64,000 nucleotides of DNA from assembly GCA_001898645.1 (NCBI GenBank), contig MKUQ01000030.1, positions 1 to 64,000 on the forward strand, in the 5' to 3' direction. A program made the translations under genes and the position numbers. Within the stretch, counting starts at the first letter, position 1, and every line of letters begins with the position of its first letter. Origin of the DNA: Burkholderiales bacterium 70-64 (lineage in GTDB: Bacteria > Pseudomonadota > Gammaproteobacteria > Burkholderiales > Burkholderiaceae_E). Under the pieces are notes generated by a model. That model searched no databases, was not told the origin of the DNA, and saw only the letters and a program-made list of their open reading frames with translations. Positions 16,131 through 24,511 of the stretch are shown here, one piece after another.

Positions 16131-16976
16131 GTGAACACCGAGAACCTGCAGCAATGGATCGGTCGCACCGAGCGCCGCACCGACCAGGTCACCGCGACCC
16201 CGATCGCCGCGCTGTCGGCCACGCTCGATCGCGACGACCCCGAACCCGTTTCGGGCAGCGACGTGCCGCCGCTGTGGCACTGGCTGTATTTCACTCCGCT
16301 GGCCCGACAAAGCGAGATCGGCCCCGACGGCCACCCGAAGCGCGGCGGCTTCCTGCCGCCGGTGCCGCTGCCCAGGCGCATGTGGGCCGGCGGACGGCTC
16401 GAGTTCCACCATCCGCTGCACGTGGGCGACCCGATCACGCGCGTCTCGCGCGTGGCCGACGTGAGCGTGAAATCGGGACACAGCGGCGCGCTGGTGTTCG
16501 TGAAGGTGCACCACGAGATCGCCGACACGCGCGGCATCGCGATCACCGAGGAGCACGACATCGTCTACCGTGATCCTCCTGCCCCCGGCGCACCGGCACC
16601 CGCCCCGCGGGCGGCGCCGGACGATGCGGCTTTCTCGCGCGAGATCGCGCCCGACCCGGTGCTGCTGTTCCGCTATTCGGCGCTCACCTTCAACGGCCAT
16701 CGCATCCACTACGATCGCAGCTACGTCACCGCAGTCGAGGGCTACCCCGGCCTCGTCGTGCACGGGCCGCTGATCGCCACGCTGCTGCTCGATCTGCTGC
16801 GGCGCGAGATGCCGCACGCGGGCGTGCGCCGCTTCGAGTTCCGGGCGGTGCGCCCGCTGTTCGACATCCATCGCTTCGCCGTGTGCGGGCGCCGCGACGG
16901 CGAGCGTGCCGTACACCTGTGGGCCCGCGACCACGAGGGCTTCCTCGCGATGGAAGCTGTCGCGCAGCTCTCCTGA
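16131..16976 (+). CDS. FAS1-like/MaoC hydratase (itaconyl- or mesaconyl-CoA hydratase type)
   Basis: 281 residues. The N-terminal half is a FAS1-like dehydratase domain (WIGRTERRTDQVTATPIAAL, LPPVPLPRRMWAGG). The C-terminal half is a hot-dog domain with FRYSALTFNGHRIHYDRSY and YPGLVVHGPLIATLL, as in mesaconyl-C4-CoA and itaconyl-CoA hydratases. GTG 16131 is chosen because the conserved N-terminus starts there and AGGA lies 10 nt upstream; GTG 16083 is an alternative that would overlap the MFS stop. It is followed by a CitE-like lyase, matching the hydratase-lyase pairing of itaconate breakdown to acetyl-CoA and pyruvate. Confidence 0.8.
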   Translation: MNTENLQQWIGRTERRTDQVTATPIAALSATLDRDDPEPVSGSDVPPLWHWLYFTPLARQSEIGPDGHPKRGGFLPPVPLPRRMWAGGRLEFHHPLHVGDPITRVSRVADVSVKSGHSGALVFVKVHHEIADTRGIAITEEHDIVYRDPPAPGAPAPAPRAAPDDAAFSREIAPDPVLLFRYSALTFNGHRIHYDRSYVTAVEGYPGLVVHGPLIATLLLDLLRREMPHAGVRRFEFRAVRPLFDIHRFAVCGRRDGERAVHLWARDHEGFLAMEAVAQLS

Positions 16977-17055
16977 CCGGCCCCCTCCAGGAGCACCCGA
17001 TGATCCCGACCTGCGCATCCGATCCGGCTCGAGCCGGCCGAGCCGGGACAGACCG

Positions 17056-17907
17056 ATGAGCCAGTCCGACCTCCATCGCAATCGGCCGACGGATCCCGAA
17101 GCGACGCGCATCGCACGTTCGCTGCTGTTCGTGCCCGCATCGCGGCCCGATCGCTTCGACAAGGCGCTGGCCGCCGGCGCCGACGCGGTGGTGATCGACC
17201 TCGAGGACGCGGTTCCGCCCGCCGACAAGGACCGTGCGCGCGACGCGGTCGCCGCCTGGCTCGCGCCGGGTCGCTCCGTGGTGGTACGCATCAACGGCGC
17301 CGGCACCGGCTGGTTCCGCGGCGATCTCGCGCTGTGCGCCCGACCCGGTGTGGCAGCGGTGATGCTGCCCAAGGCCGAGCGCGCCGACCAGGTCGCCGCG
17401 TTGCGCGATGCCGGCGCGGCCGCGGTCATGCCGCTCATCGAGAGCGCGGCCGGATTCGCCGCGCTGCCGGCCATCGCGGGCGCGCCCGGCGTGCAGCGGC
17501 TCGCCTTCGGCTCGATCGACATCCAGGTCGACCTCGGCATGCGTGACCCGCTCGAGGACGAGCTGCTGCTCTTCCGCTCGCAGCTGGTGCTCGCCTCGCG
17601 CCTGGCCGGGCTGCAGCCGCCGATCGACGGCGTGAGCACGGCGATCGACGATGCCCAACGACTGCGCGACGACGTGCTGCGCGCGCGCCGCCTCGGCTTC
17701 GGCGGCAAGCTGTGCATCCATCCGCGCCAGGTGGAGGGCGTCAACCGCCATTTCGCGCCCAGCGAGGCCGAGCGGGCGTGGGCGCAGCGCGTGCTGGCAG
17801 CCGCCGCGGCTGCGGGCGGCGCCGCGGTGGCCCTGGACGGCGCCATGGTCGACCAGCCGGTGATCCTGCGCGCGCAGGCGATCCTGCGCGAGGCGCAACG
17901 CGACTAG
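17056..17907 (+). CDS. CitE-like CoA-ester lyase (citramalyl-CoA lyase type)
   Basis: A 283-residue HpcH/HpaI aldolase of the CitE type. Hallmarks are RSLLFVPASRPDRFDKAL, the metal-binding VVIDLEDAVPPADKDRAR (about 50-67), the ESAAGF motif (about 136-141), FGSIDIQVDLG and the C-terminal GFGGKLCIHPRQV. Stand-alone CitE-like proteins cleave citramalyl-CoA, malyl-CoA or related esters. The upstream FAS1-like hydratase points to (S)-citramalyl-CoA from itaconyl- or mesaconyl-CoA. No CoA-transferase is nearby in the window, so the pathway assignment is inference. Confidence 0.88.
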   Translation: MSQSDLHRNRPTDPEATRIARSLLFVPASRPDRFDKALAAGADAVVIDLEDAVPPADKDRARDAVAAWLAPGRSVVVRINGAGTGWFRGDLALCARPGVAAVMLPKAERADQVAALRDAGAAAVMPLIESAAGFAALPAIAGAPGVQRLAFGSIDIQVDLGMRDPLEDELLLFRSQLVLASRLAGLQPPIDGVSTAIDDAQRLRDDVLRARRLGFGGKLCIHPRQVEGVNRHFAPSEAERAWAQRVLAAAAAAGGAAVALDGAMVDQPVILRAQAILREAQRD

Positions 17908-17954
17908 CGACTAGCGACTAGCGACTAGCGACTGGCACTGGCACTGGCACTGGC
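17900..17954. repeat. Two adjacent short tandem repeats
   Basis: Four copies of GCGACTA (17900-17927) plus a partial copy run straight into four copies of ACTGGC (17931-17954). The first copy contains the TAG stop of the CitE-like gene, and the remaining copies supply further stops. This looks like replication-slippage DNA and should vary in length between strains. Confidence 0.85.
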
Positions 17955-17972
17955 GGCCAGGGCACGCACACT

Positions 17973-17992
17973 CCGGTCGTCCCCACGACCGG
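17973..17992 (+). terminator. Hairpin downstream of the CitE-like gene
   Basis: CCGGTCGT-CCCC-ACGACCGG is a perfect 8-bp stem with a 4-nt loop, followed by GGATTTCG. The T-run is only three bases, so it is a weak intrinsic terminator candidate separating the hydratase/lyase operon from folE2. Confidence 0.45.
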
Positions 17993-18066
17993 GATTTCGA
18001 ACGCCCGAGGCAGACCCCTCCTGCGCGGCCGGGAACGCCCGGCACCGTGCCGGCATCCAATGCGGC

Positions 18067-18858
18067 ATGAACGCCCCCGAACCGCTCCTGCCCCTCATCG
18101 ACATCCAGTCCCAGCGCGACGAGCGTCGCATCGCCATCGACGCCGTCGGCGTCCACGGGCTGCGCCACCCGCTCACGATCCGTTCCGGCAGCGCGTCGCA
18201 GCCCACGGTCGCCGCGGTGACCATGACCGTCGGCCTGGATGCCCGCACCCGCGGCACCCACATGTCGCGCTTCGTCGAGCTGCTCGAGACGCAGGCCGCA
18301 CCCGTCGACCAGCCACGCTTCGCCGCGCTGGTAGCGCAGATGCTGGACCGGCTCGAGGCGGACAGCGGCGCGATCGACCTGCGTTTCCCCTGGTTCGTGA
18401 CCAAGCGTGCGCCGGTATCGGGCGTGCGCAGCCGCCTCGACCATGACGTGCACTGGCACGGCAGCCTGCGCGATGGCCGCTACGTCTTCCGGATGGGCGT
18501 GCGCGTGCCGGTCACGAGCCTGTGCCCGTGCTCGAGGGCCATTTCGGACTATGGTGCGCACAACCAGCGCTCGCTGGTCGCCATCGAGGCCGAGCCGTGC
18601 GGGGAGATGCCGATCGACGACCTGATCGCCGTCGCCGAGCGCCACGCGTCGTGCGAGGTGTACGGCCTGCTCAAGCGCCCGGACGAGAAGTTCGTGACCG
18701 AACGCGCCTACGACAACCCGAGGTTCGTCGAGGACCTCGTCCGGGACATCGCCGCGGACCTCGATCGCGATCGGCGCGTGGCGCGCTACCGGGTCGAGGC
18801 CGAGAACTTCGAGTCGATCCACAACCACTCCGCGTTCGCGCGCATCGTGCGCGCCTGA
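18067..18858 (+). CDS. folE2: GTP cyclohydrolase FolE2 (type IB)
   Basis: A 263-residue FolE2, which converts GTP to dihydroneopterin triphosphate, the first step of folate synthesis, using metals other than zinc if needed. Family motifs include the SLCPCSRAISDYGAHNQRS segment around residues 150-168 with the catalytic cysteine, and the C-terminal ENFESIHNHSAFA. In many bacteria folE2 replaces folE under zinc limitation and is Zur-controlled, but I see no convincing Zur box in the 115 bp upstream. It is followed 28 bp later by a cytochrome gene. Confidence 0.95.
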   Translation: MNAPEPLLPLIDIQSQRDERRIAIDAVGVHGLRHPLTIRSGSASQPTVAAVTMTVGLDARTRGTHMSRFVELLETQAAPVDQPRFAALVAQMLDRLEADSGAIDLRFPWFVTKRAPVSGVRSRLDHDVHWHGSLRDGRYVFRMGVRVPVTSLCPCSRAISDYGAHNQRSLVAIEAEPCGEMPIDDLIAVAERHASCEVYGLLKRPDEKFVTERAYDNPRFVEDLVRDIAADLDRDRRVARYRVEAENFESIHNHSAFARIVRA

Positions 18859-18886
18859 TCGCGGAGCACCGGGGGAGGACACGGCC

Positions 18887-20098
18887 ATGACGTCTCCACG
18901 CAGCGCAGCGGCGCTCTCCTCGGTCGCCGCCGTCCTGGCGCTCGGCGCCTGCGCCAGCGGCGAGGACACCGGCACCGGGACCGACCCGGCGGTGATCGCG
19001 CAGGGCAAGCAGATCTTCCGCTACGACACCTTCGGCGACGAGTCGAAGTGGACCGATGCGCTGCGGATGCACGAGGTCATCGCGGCCGCGGTCGATCCGC
19101 TGACCGCGCTGTCGGTCGGCCTGAAGGTCGATGCCGAGGCGCTCCCGCCGGCGGTGGTGCAGGGGATCCGCGACGGCAGCATCGACCTCGCGAGCCCGGA
19201 CACCACCGTCGCCCTGCTCAAGCTCAACGCCGTCGTCGGCCTGCGCGGCACCGTCGAGCGCATCGGCGGCAAGGACACGCTGACCCGCGTCGGCATCACC
19301 TGCGCCCTGTGCCATTCCACGGTCGACGATTCGCTCGCGCCGGGGATCGGCAAGCGGCTCGACGGATGGCCCAACCGCGATCTCGACCCGGGCGCGATCA
19401 TCGCGCTCTCCCCGTCGATCGACACTGCCGCCCGCGCCGTCTTCGGCTCGTGGGGCAAGGGGAAATACGACCCGCGCTTCAATCTCGACGGCATCAACGG
19501 GCCGGTGGTGATCCCGCCGGCCTACGGGCTTGCCGGCGTCGCGCGCATCACCTCCACCGGCGACGGGGACGACATCGCCTACTGGAACCGGTACGTCGCC
19601 ATCACCCAGATGGGCGGACACGGCGCCTTCTCGGACGCGCGCATCGGCGTCGACGTCCGCAACGGCAGCGACGACCTGGTGAGCGCCAAGCTCCCGGCGC
19701 TGCAGGCCTACCAGCTGGCGCTCGCGGCGCCGGCGCCGCCGGCCGGCAGCTTCGACGCCGCGGCCGCCGCGCGCGGCAAGGCCGTCTTCGAGGGCGCCGG
19801 CAGGTGCGTGAGCTGCCACAGCGGGCCGACGTTCACCGATGCCGCGTCCAGGCTGCACCCGGCCGCCGACGTGGTCAGCGAGCCCGAGCCGAACGGCGCG
19901 CCCAGCTGGGCGTCGCGCAGCGCGACCAAGCTGTACCGCACGGCGCCGCTGCGCGGCATCTGGCAACACCCGCCGTACTTCCACAACGGCAGCGCGCCGA
20001 CCCTGGAAGCCGTGGTGCAGGCCTACAACGCGAAGAAGTCGCTCGGGCTGGGCATCGCCGAGGTCGCCGATCTGGTCGAGTACCTGAAGTCGCTGTAG
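18887..20098 (+). CDS. Di-heme cytochrome c lipoprotein
   Basis: 403 residues. The N-terminus is a lipoprotein signal with lipobox LGAC (cleavage before Cys22), so the protein is membrane-anchored in the periplasm or outer membrane. Two c-type heme sites are seen: CALCH (about 141-145) and CVSCH (about 306-310). The C-terminal heme domain ends LRGIWQHPPYFHNGSAPTLE, the usual ending of di-heme peroxidase/MauG-like cytochromes. The electron partner and substrate are unknown. It lies 28 bp after folE2, though a functional link is not obvious. Confidence 0.85.
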   Translation: MTSPRSAAALSSVAAVLALGACASGEDTGTGTDPAVIAQGKQIFRYDTFGDESKWTDALRMHEVIAAAVDPLTALSVGLKVDAEALPPAVVQGIRDGSIDLASPDTTVALLKLNAVVGLRGTVERIGGKDTLTRVGITCALCHSTVDDSLAPGIGKRLDGWPNRDLDPGAIIALSPSIDTAARAVFGSWGKGKYDPRFNLDGINGPVVIPPAYGLAGVARITSTGDGDDIAYWNRYVAITQMGGHGAFSDARIGVDVRNGSDDLVSAKLPALQAYQLALAAPAPPAGSFDAAAAARGKAVFEGAGRCVSCHSGPTFTDAASRLHPAADVVSEPEPNGAPSWASRSATKLYRTAPLRGIWQHPPYFHNGSAPTLEAVVQAYNAKKSLGLGIAEVADLVEYLKSL

Positions 20099-20117
20099 CC
20101 GCCCTCGCCCGCCTCCC

Positions 20118-21782
20118 TCACGGGTCGCGGGCGTCCGCGGCTGTGCCCGATTCTGCCCGGCCCTGCGCCTTGGCGCGGTACATGTCGCTGTCGCTGCGCC
20201 CGAGCAGGGACTCGACCGTGTCGCTGGCGTGCGCCTGCGCCAGGCCCACGCTCAAGCTCACCGCGAGGCCGCTGCCGATCTCGCCCCAGGCATGGCAAGC
20301 GACGGCCTGAACCAGGCGCCGGCACACGCGCGTTGCCGCCGCCAGGTCGGCGCCGCGGAACAGGATCACGAACTCGTCGCCCGCCAGCCGCGCCGGCAGG
20401 TCGTCCTGGCGCACGTGCGCGCGCAGCAGGCCGGCGATCGCCTTGAGCACGAGGTCGCCGGCAACGTGCGAATAGCGGTCGTTGATGCTCTTGAAGCGGT
20501 CGACGTCGATCAGGGCGATGGAGACGCCTTGCGGATAGCGCGGCAGCAGCGCGAGCGCCTCCGACAGCTCCCGTTCGAAGCGGCGCCGGTTGGGCAGGCC
20601 GGTCAGCGCGTCTTCCAGCGACAGCTGCTCGAGGTGCCTGGAGCGCGCCTGCAGGCGATGCAGCTGCGAGAAGCTGGCGCGCAGGTCGATCTGCCATTGC
20701 GCCACCCGTTCGTGGTGCGCGAAGCTCTCGCGGCGGATGTCGAGGTCGCGCTGCGCCAGCAGACGCAGCGCCTCGAGCGCCTCGCCGCTGCGGTCCTGCG
20801 CGCCGAGGATCTGGCTCGACAGCATGTAGCCGGTACGCACGAGCTGCTCGTGCTCGACGGCGATCGCCAGCTCGATCATCTGCCTGGCGCAGGACTCGGC
20901 CAGCGCCCAGTCGCGCTCGGCCCAGGCCACCTCGCAGCGGGCCCACATGCCCAGCGAGCGCAGCCAGGTGACGCGCGCATAGCGCGCAGCCCAGCGCAGG
21001 ACCTCCTCGGACTGCGCACGCGCGGCGGCGCGCTCGCCCTGCCAGCAGGCGGCGAAGCATTCGGCGAACGCCAGCAGGGCGTTGAAGGTCGGCTCGAGCC
21101 CTGCCGCCGGCCGCGGCATCTCGCCCGGGCGCCTCTGCGCGCGGCACTCGGCGAGGAAGCCGGCGAGCCGGCCCGGATCGGGCGCCCGGCCGTCCAGGTG
21201 CCGCTCGACCGTGAGCCGCACGATCTCGCCGTAGCAGCGGTCGAGCCTGGGCGGCCACCCCGCCGCGACGTCGCCCAGCTCTCCGGCGATGTCGATGGCC
21301 GTGGCCAGGGCCCGCTCGGACTGCTCGAAGTCTCCGTTGGCGGTGAGCGCGATGCCGAGGCTGTCGAAGGCCGACACCCGCAGCGGGCTCAAGGGCAGCG
21401 ATTCGGCCAGCTTGGTGGCCAGCAGGGCCGCCGACAGGGCTGCCTCGTTGTGACGCAGGCAGCTGGCGGCATGGGCCAGCCTCGCCAGCGAGCGGACCTC
21501 GCCGGCCGGATCGTCGAGCGCCTGGTACAGGTGCGCCGCCCGGTGCGCCGCCTGGTGGGCGCTGCGCAGGCGCGACACCAGGGCGTCGGCGCGCGCCAGC
21601 AGCAGCTGGGCATGCGCTTCGAGCCGCAGGTCGCCGGCAGCGCTCGCCATGCGGCTGGCCAGCATCGCCAGCGAGCGGCTGCGCTCGGGTTCGCCGCGCT
21701 CGAGTGCGGCATCGGCCAGCGCCAGCGGATGCGCGGCGCCCGCCGTGCTCGCCCCTGCCGCCCCCCTCGATTCGTTGTTCAT
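20118..21782 (-). CDS. GGDEF diguanylate cyclase with TPR-like helical N-terminus
   Basis: About 554 residues. The first 370 are helical, Ala/Leu-rich and TPR-like with no transmembrane segment. The C-terminal 170 form a GGDEF domain (LEDALTGLPNRRRFEREL, then IALIDVDRFKSINDRYSHVA). The active-site motif is AGDEF, a variant found in active cyclases, and an inhibitory I-site RQDD lies five residues before it. The protein probably makes c-di-GMP in the cytoplasm. ATG 21782 is preferred, but TTG 21872 upstream is possible. It converges on the cytochrome gene with only 19 bp between stops. Confidence 0.85.
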   Translation of the reverse strand: MNNESRGAAGASTAGAAHPLALADAALERGEPERSRSLAMLASRMASAAGDLRLEAHAQLLLARADALVSRLRSAHQAAHRAAHLYQALDDPAGEVRSLARLAHAASCLRHNEAALSAALLATKLAESLPLSPLRVSAFDSLGIALTANGDFEQSERALATAIDIAGELGDVAAGWPPRLDRCYGEIVRLTVERHLDGRAPDPGRLAGFLAECRAQRRPGEMPRPAAGLEPTFNALLAFAECFAACWQGERAAARAQSEEVLRWAARYARVTWLRSLGMWARCEVAWAERDWALAESCARQMIELAIAVEHEQLVRTGYMLSSQILGAQDRSGEALEALRLLAQRDLDIRRESFAHHERVAQWQIDLRASFSQLHRLQARSRHLEQLSLEDALTGLPNRRRFERELSEALALLPRYPQGVSIALIDVDRFKSINDRYSHVAGDLVLKAIAGLLRAHVRQDDLPARLAGDEFVILFRGADLAAATRVCRRLVQAVACHAWGEIGSGLAVSLSVGLAQAHASDTVESLLGRSDSDMYRAKAQGRAESGTAADARDP

Positions 21783-21918
21783 ATGCAGCGCAGCCGACGC
21801 CGCGAACGGCCGGGATGGATTCCGGTACACCGTGCCGCGTTGGCCAACAGCGATATTTATCACGCGCCGCAACGGAATTGTGCGTGCGCCACAGGACCGA
21901 TGGCCTAGGCCGTTAGTC

Positions 21919-22380
21919 TTATTGCGTAATACCGGAAGATGAGGTAGGCGAATCGGCCCTGGTCCCCGCAGGCTGCCGCGGGGCCGCCCGGCGGCCGATG
22001 GCCAGCGCGCCGATCACCGTGCCGGCCGCGCCGGTCACCACGGTGAAGCTGAGGTCCACGTAGAGCTTGCTGCCGTCCTTGTGCATGGAACGGGTGGTGG
22101 TGACGTGCCCCGCGGCGCTACGGGTACGCCCGGCGGCGATCGCCCGGTGGAACCCTTCCCAGTGGGGGCGCCGAAGGTGCTCGGGGATGATCAGGTCGAG
22201 GCTGCGCCCGATCGCCTCGTCCGCCCCGTAGCCGAAGAGCGCCTCGGCGCCGCGGTTCCAGAGGCGGATCGTGCCGTCGCGGTCGGCGAGGATGATCGCC
22301 TCGGGCGCCTGCTCGACGATCGCGCGAAAGGCCTCGGCATCGAGGGGCCCGGGTGCGCGATCGGCTGGCATATCGGGCAT
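21919..22380 (-). CDS. Single PAS-domain protein
   Basis: 153 residues with a single PAS domain at about 15-130: FRAIVEQAPEAIILADRDG, LWNRGAEALFGYGADEAIG and the C-terminal strands MHKDGSKLYVDLSFTVV. No output domain is attached, so it may act as a stand-alone sensor or partner for another protein such as the GGDEF cyclase encoded next on the same strand. ATG 22380 has a CCAGGAG site about 6 nt upstream. The last 25 residues are low-complexity. Confidence 0.85.
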   Translation of the reverse strand: MPDMPADRAPGPLDAEAFRAIVEQAPEAIILADRDGTIRLWNRGAEALFGYGADEAIGRSLDLIIPEHLRRPHWEGFHRAIAAGRTRSAAGHVTTTRSMHKDGSKLYVDLSFTVVTGAAGTVIGALAIGRRAAPRQPAGTRADSPTSSSGITQ

Positions 22381-22405
22381 GGCGGCTCCTGGAAGTGAGT
22401 CGGAG

Positions 22406-22435
22406 TTGGATCGAGCCCCTGGCGCCACGTATTAT
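22406..22435 (+). promoter_or_regulatory. Sigma-70-like promoter for the phosphoesterase gene
   Basis: TTGGAT (22406-22411) and TATTAT (22430-22435) are separated by 18 bp and point at the GTG start at 22472, leaving a leader of about 30 nt. They match the -35 and -10 consensus at 4 and 5 of 6 positions. The site lies in the 91-bp gap between divergent genes. Confidence 0.45.
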
Positions 22436-22471
22436 GGATTTCGTCCGGCGCCCATATCGAATCCCCCTGCC

Positions 22472-23236
22472 GTGAAACTCAATATCCTCTCCGACCTGCA
22501 TCTGAGCCTCGGCGCGCTGCCGATGCCGCACAACGATGCCGACGTGATCGTGCTCGCCGGCGACCTCGGACGCCCGCGCGAGGCGCTCGCCTGGGCCTCC
22601 CGGCTCGACAAGCCGGCGCTCTACGTGCCGGGCAACCACGAGTTCTACGGCGGCAGCCTCGACGGCACCGTCGACGAGCTGCGCCAGCTGTGCGCGGGCA
22701 CCGGCGTGCGCCTGCTCGACAACGACGAGGTGGTCATCGACGGGATCCGCGTGCTGGGCAGCACGCTGTGGACCGACTTCCTGCTGCTCGGCACGGGCGA
22801 GCAGCGCGAGGCGGCGGTGCGCGAGTCGAAGCGCCTCATGCGCGACTTCAGCCGCATCCGCGTCGAGCGCGGCTCGGAGACGATCTTCACGCCCGACCAT
22901 TGCGCAGCGCTGTTCGCGCGCAACGCCGCCTGGCTCGCCGCCCGGCTGGACGAGCCCTTCGACGGCCCGACCGTGGTGATCACGCACCACGCGCCATCAC
23001 GCCGCAGCATCCATCCGCGCTTCGCCGACTCGCTGATCAACGTCTGCTTCGTGTCGGATGCCGAGCACCTGCTCGACGGCTCGCGCGTGCGGCTGTGGAT
23101 CCACGGCCACACGCACGACAGCTTCGACTACGTCGTGAACGGCACGCGCGTGGTGTGCAACCCGCGCGGCTACTCGCGCGACGGCGTCAACGAGAACCCC
23201 GCCTTCGACCCGGACCTGATCGTCGAGGTCGCTTGA
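22472..23236 (+). CDS. Calcineurin-like metallophosphoesterase
   Basis: A 254-residue cytoplasmic phosphoesterase with all metal-ligand motifs in order: SDLHL (7-11), AGDLGRP (28-34), GNHEFY (51-56), THHAPS and GHTHDSFDY near the C-terminus. It uses two metal ions to cleave phosphate esters; the substrate cannot be told from sequence. GTG 22472 is the start because the first strand (KLNILSDLHL) begins there. It is divergent from the PAS gene and converges on nnrS. Confidence 0.9.
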   Translation: MKLNILSDLHLSLGALPMPHNDADVIVLAGDLGRPREALAWASRLDKPALYVPGNHEFYGGSLDGTVDELRQLCAGTGVRLLDNDEVVIDGIRVLGSTLWTDFLLLGTGEQREAAVRESKRLMRDFSRIRVERGSETIFTPDHCAALFARNAAWLAARLDEPFDGPTVVITHHAPSRRSIHPRFADSLINVCFVSDAEHLLDGSRVRLWIHGHTHDSFDYVVNGTRVVCNPRGYSRDGVNENPAFDPDLIVEVA

Positions 23237-23263
23237 AGTGATGCGGACGAACGCCAGACCGTA

Positions 23264-24511
23264 TCAGGGACGCACCGTCGGATCGTCGCCGCTCAGCCCG
23301 GCGCATCCCGAAGCGCCGTCGAGGCGCCGGCCGGCGAGCACGCCCTGGAAGCGGATCGCCCACATGGCGAACGCGGCCAGCCACATCGCCGCGGCCGCGA
23401 GGAGCAGCGCCTGCGAGGCCGCGCCGCCCTCGCTCGCGGCCGCGCGCGTCAGCGCAGCCGCCGCCAGCAGCACCGCGCCGGCCGGCAGCCAGGGGCGCGC
23501 ATCGAGCTTACGCCCGGCATGCACGCGCCCCGCGATGCTCATCGCCACGTAGATCGCCAGGCTGAGCGCGCCCGCCGCGAGCAGATGGCGCCCGCCGCTC
23601 ACCGTGCCGTAGTCGAACAGCAGCGCCGAGCCCATGGTCGCGTAGCCCAGCGCCATCAGCGCGTAGACCGCATAGAGCATCGCCACCCAGCGATCGAGCA
23701 GCACGCGGCCGCGGTGCCAGTCGCCCAGCACGTTCAGCACCGCGGCGGCGGCGGCCAGCGCGACCCAGCCGGTGACCGGCTGGCCGGGAGCGAGCCATTC
23801 GACGGCGGCGTGCAGGCCGATCGCGAACACGGCGAGGTTGCGCCGCGGCGGCCGCACGCGGTACTCCTCGCCGGGGTCGTGCCCGGCGGTGCGCAGGAGG
23901 TCGAGCCCTTCGTTGACGATGCGCATCGAGATGCGGCTCATGGCCAGCACGATGAGCGCCATCAGCGCGCCGATCGCGGCATAGAGCCATCGCATCGGCG
24001 ATGCGCCGCGCCACGCATCGACGTAGAAGCCGGCGGTCACGACGATGAGAGCGATCAGCGCCCACAGGAACCCGGTATGCAGGCGCGCGGGGTCGCGCAG
24101 CACCCTCGGGGCCACGCGCGCGGCGAGCAGGCCGAGCAGCGCGAGCTGCGCCAGCGCGACCGGCAGGATCCCGATCCAGCCCGAGGCCGCGAAGGCGACA
24201 CGGGCGGCCAGCCACGCCAGCAGCAGCGCCAGGGTGAGCGGCGGCTCGAACTCGGGGGTGGTGGTGAACTCGGGCACCGAGGTGAGGAGGAAGCCGACCA
24301 CGGCGGCGGTCGCGAAGCCGAACACCAGCTCGTGGACATGCCAGACGAAAGGCCCGCCCGGCACGTCGGGCAGCGGCAGGCCCCAGGCGAGGAAGGCCAG
24401 CCACAGCGTCATGTCGAGCGCCGCCAGCCACGCCCCGAGGAGGAAGAAGGGGCGAAAGCCGCACAGGAACAGCGGCAGCGCGAGCACGCGCGCTATCGCG
24501 CGCTTCAGCAT
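23264..24511 (-). CDS. nnrS: NnrS family heme-copper membrane protein
   Basis: A 415-residue, 12-helix membrane protein of the NnrS family, which carries heme and copper and helps cells survive nitric oxide. The sequence has LFLCGFRPFFLLGAWLAALD at the N-terminus, FVWHVHELVFGFATAAVVGF with clustered histidines (about 56-75), and later MSRISMRIVNEG, all family features. ATG 24511 overlaps the end of the ABC ATPase gene by 7 nt, so nnrS is the last gene of the importer operon. Expression probably follows the FNR/DNR-type box at 27330-27343. Confidence 0.93.
   Translation of the reverse strand: MLKRAIARVLALPLFLCGFRPFFLLGAWLAALDMTLWLAFLAWGLPLPDVPGGPFVWHVHELVFGFATAAVVGFLLTSVPEFTTTPEFEPPLTLALLLAWLAARVAFAASGWIGILPVALAQLALLGLLAARVAPRVLRDPARLHTGFLWALIALIVVTAGFYVDAWRGASPMRWLYAAIGALMALIVLAMSRISMRIVNEGLDLLRTAGHDPGEEYRVRPPRRNLAVFAIGLHAAVEWLAPGQPVTGWVALAAAAAVLNVLGDWHRGRVLLDRWVAMLYAVYALMALGYATMGSALLFDYGTVSGGRHLLAAGALSLAIYVAMSIAGRVHAGRKLDARPWLPAGAVLLAAAALTRAAASEGGAASQALLLAAAAMWLAAFAMWAIRFQGVLAGRRLDGASGCAGLSGDDPTVRP

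Noticed and set aside
17952-18066. Zur box upstream of folE2
   Set aside because: FolE2 genes are often zinc-regulated, but no AT-rich palindrome of the Zur type is visible; the only symmetry is a GC hairpin better read as a terminator.
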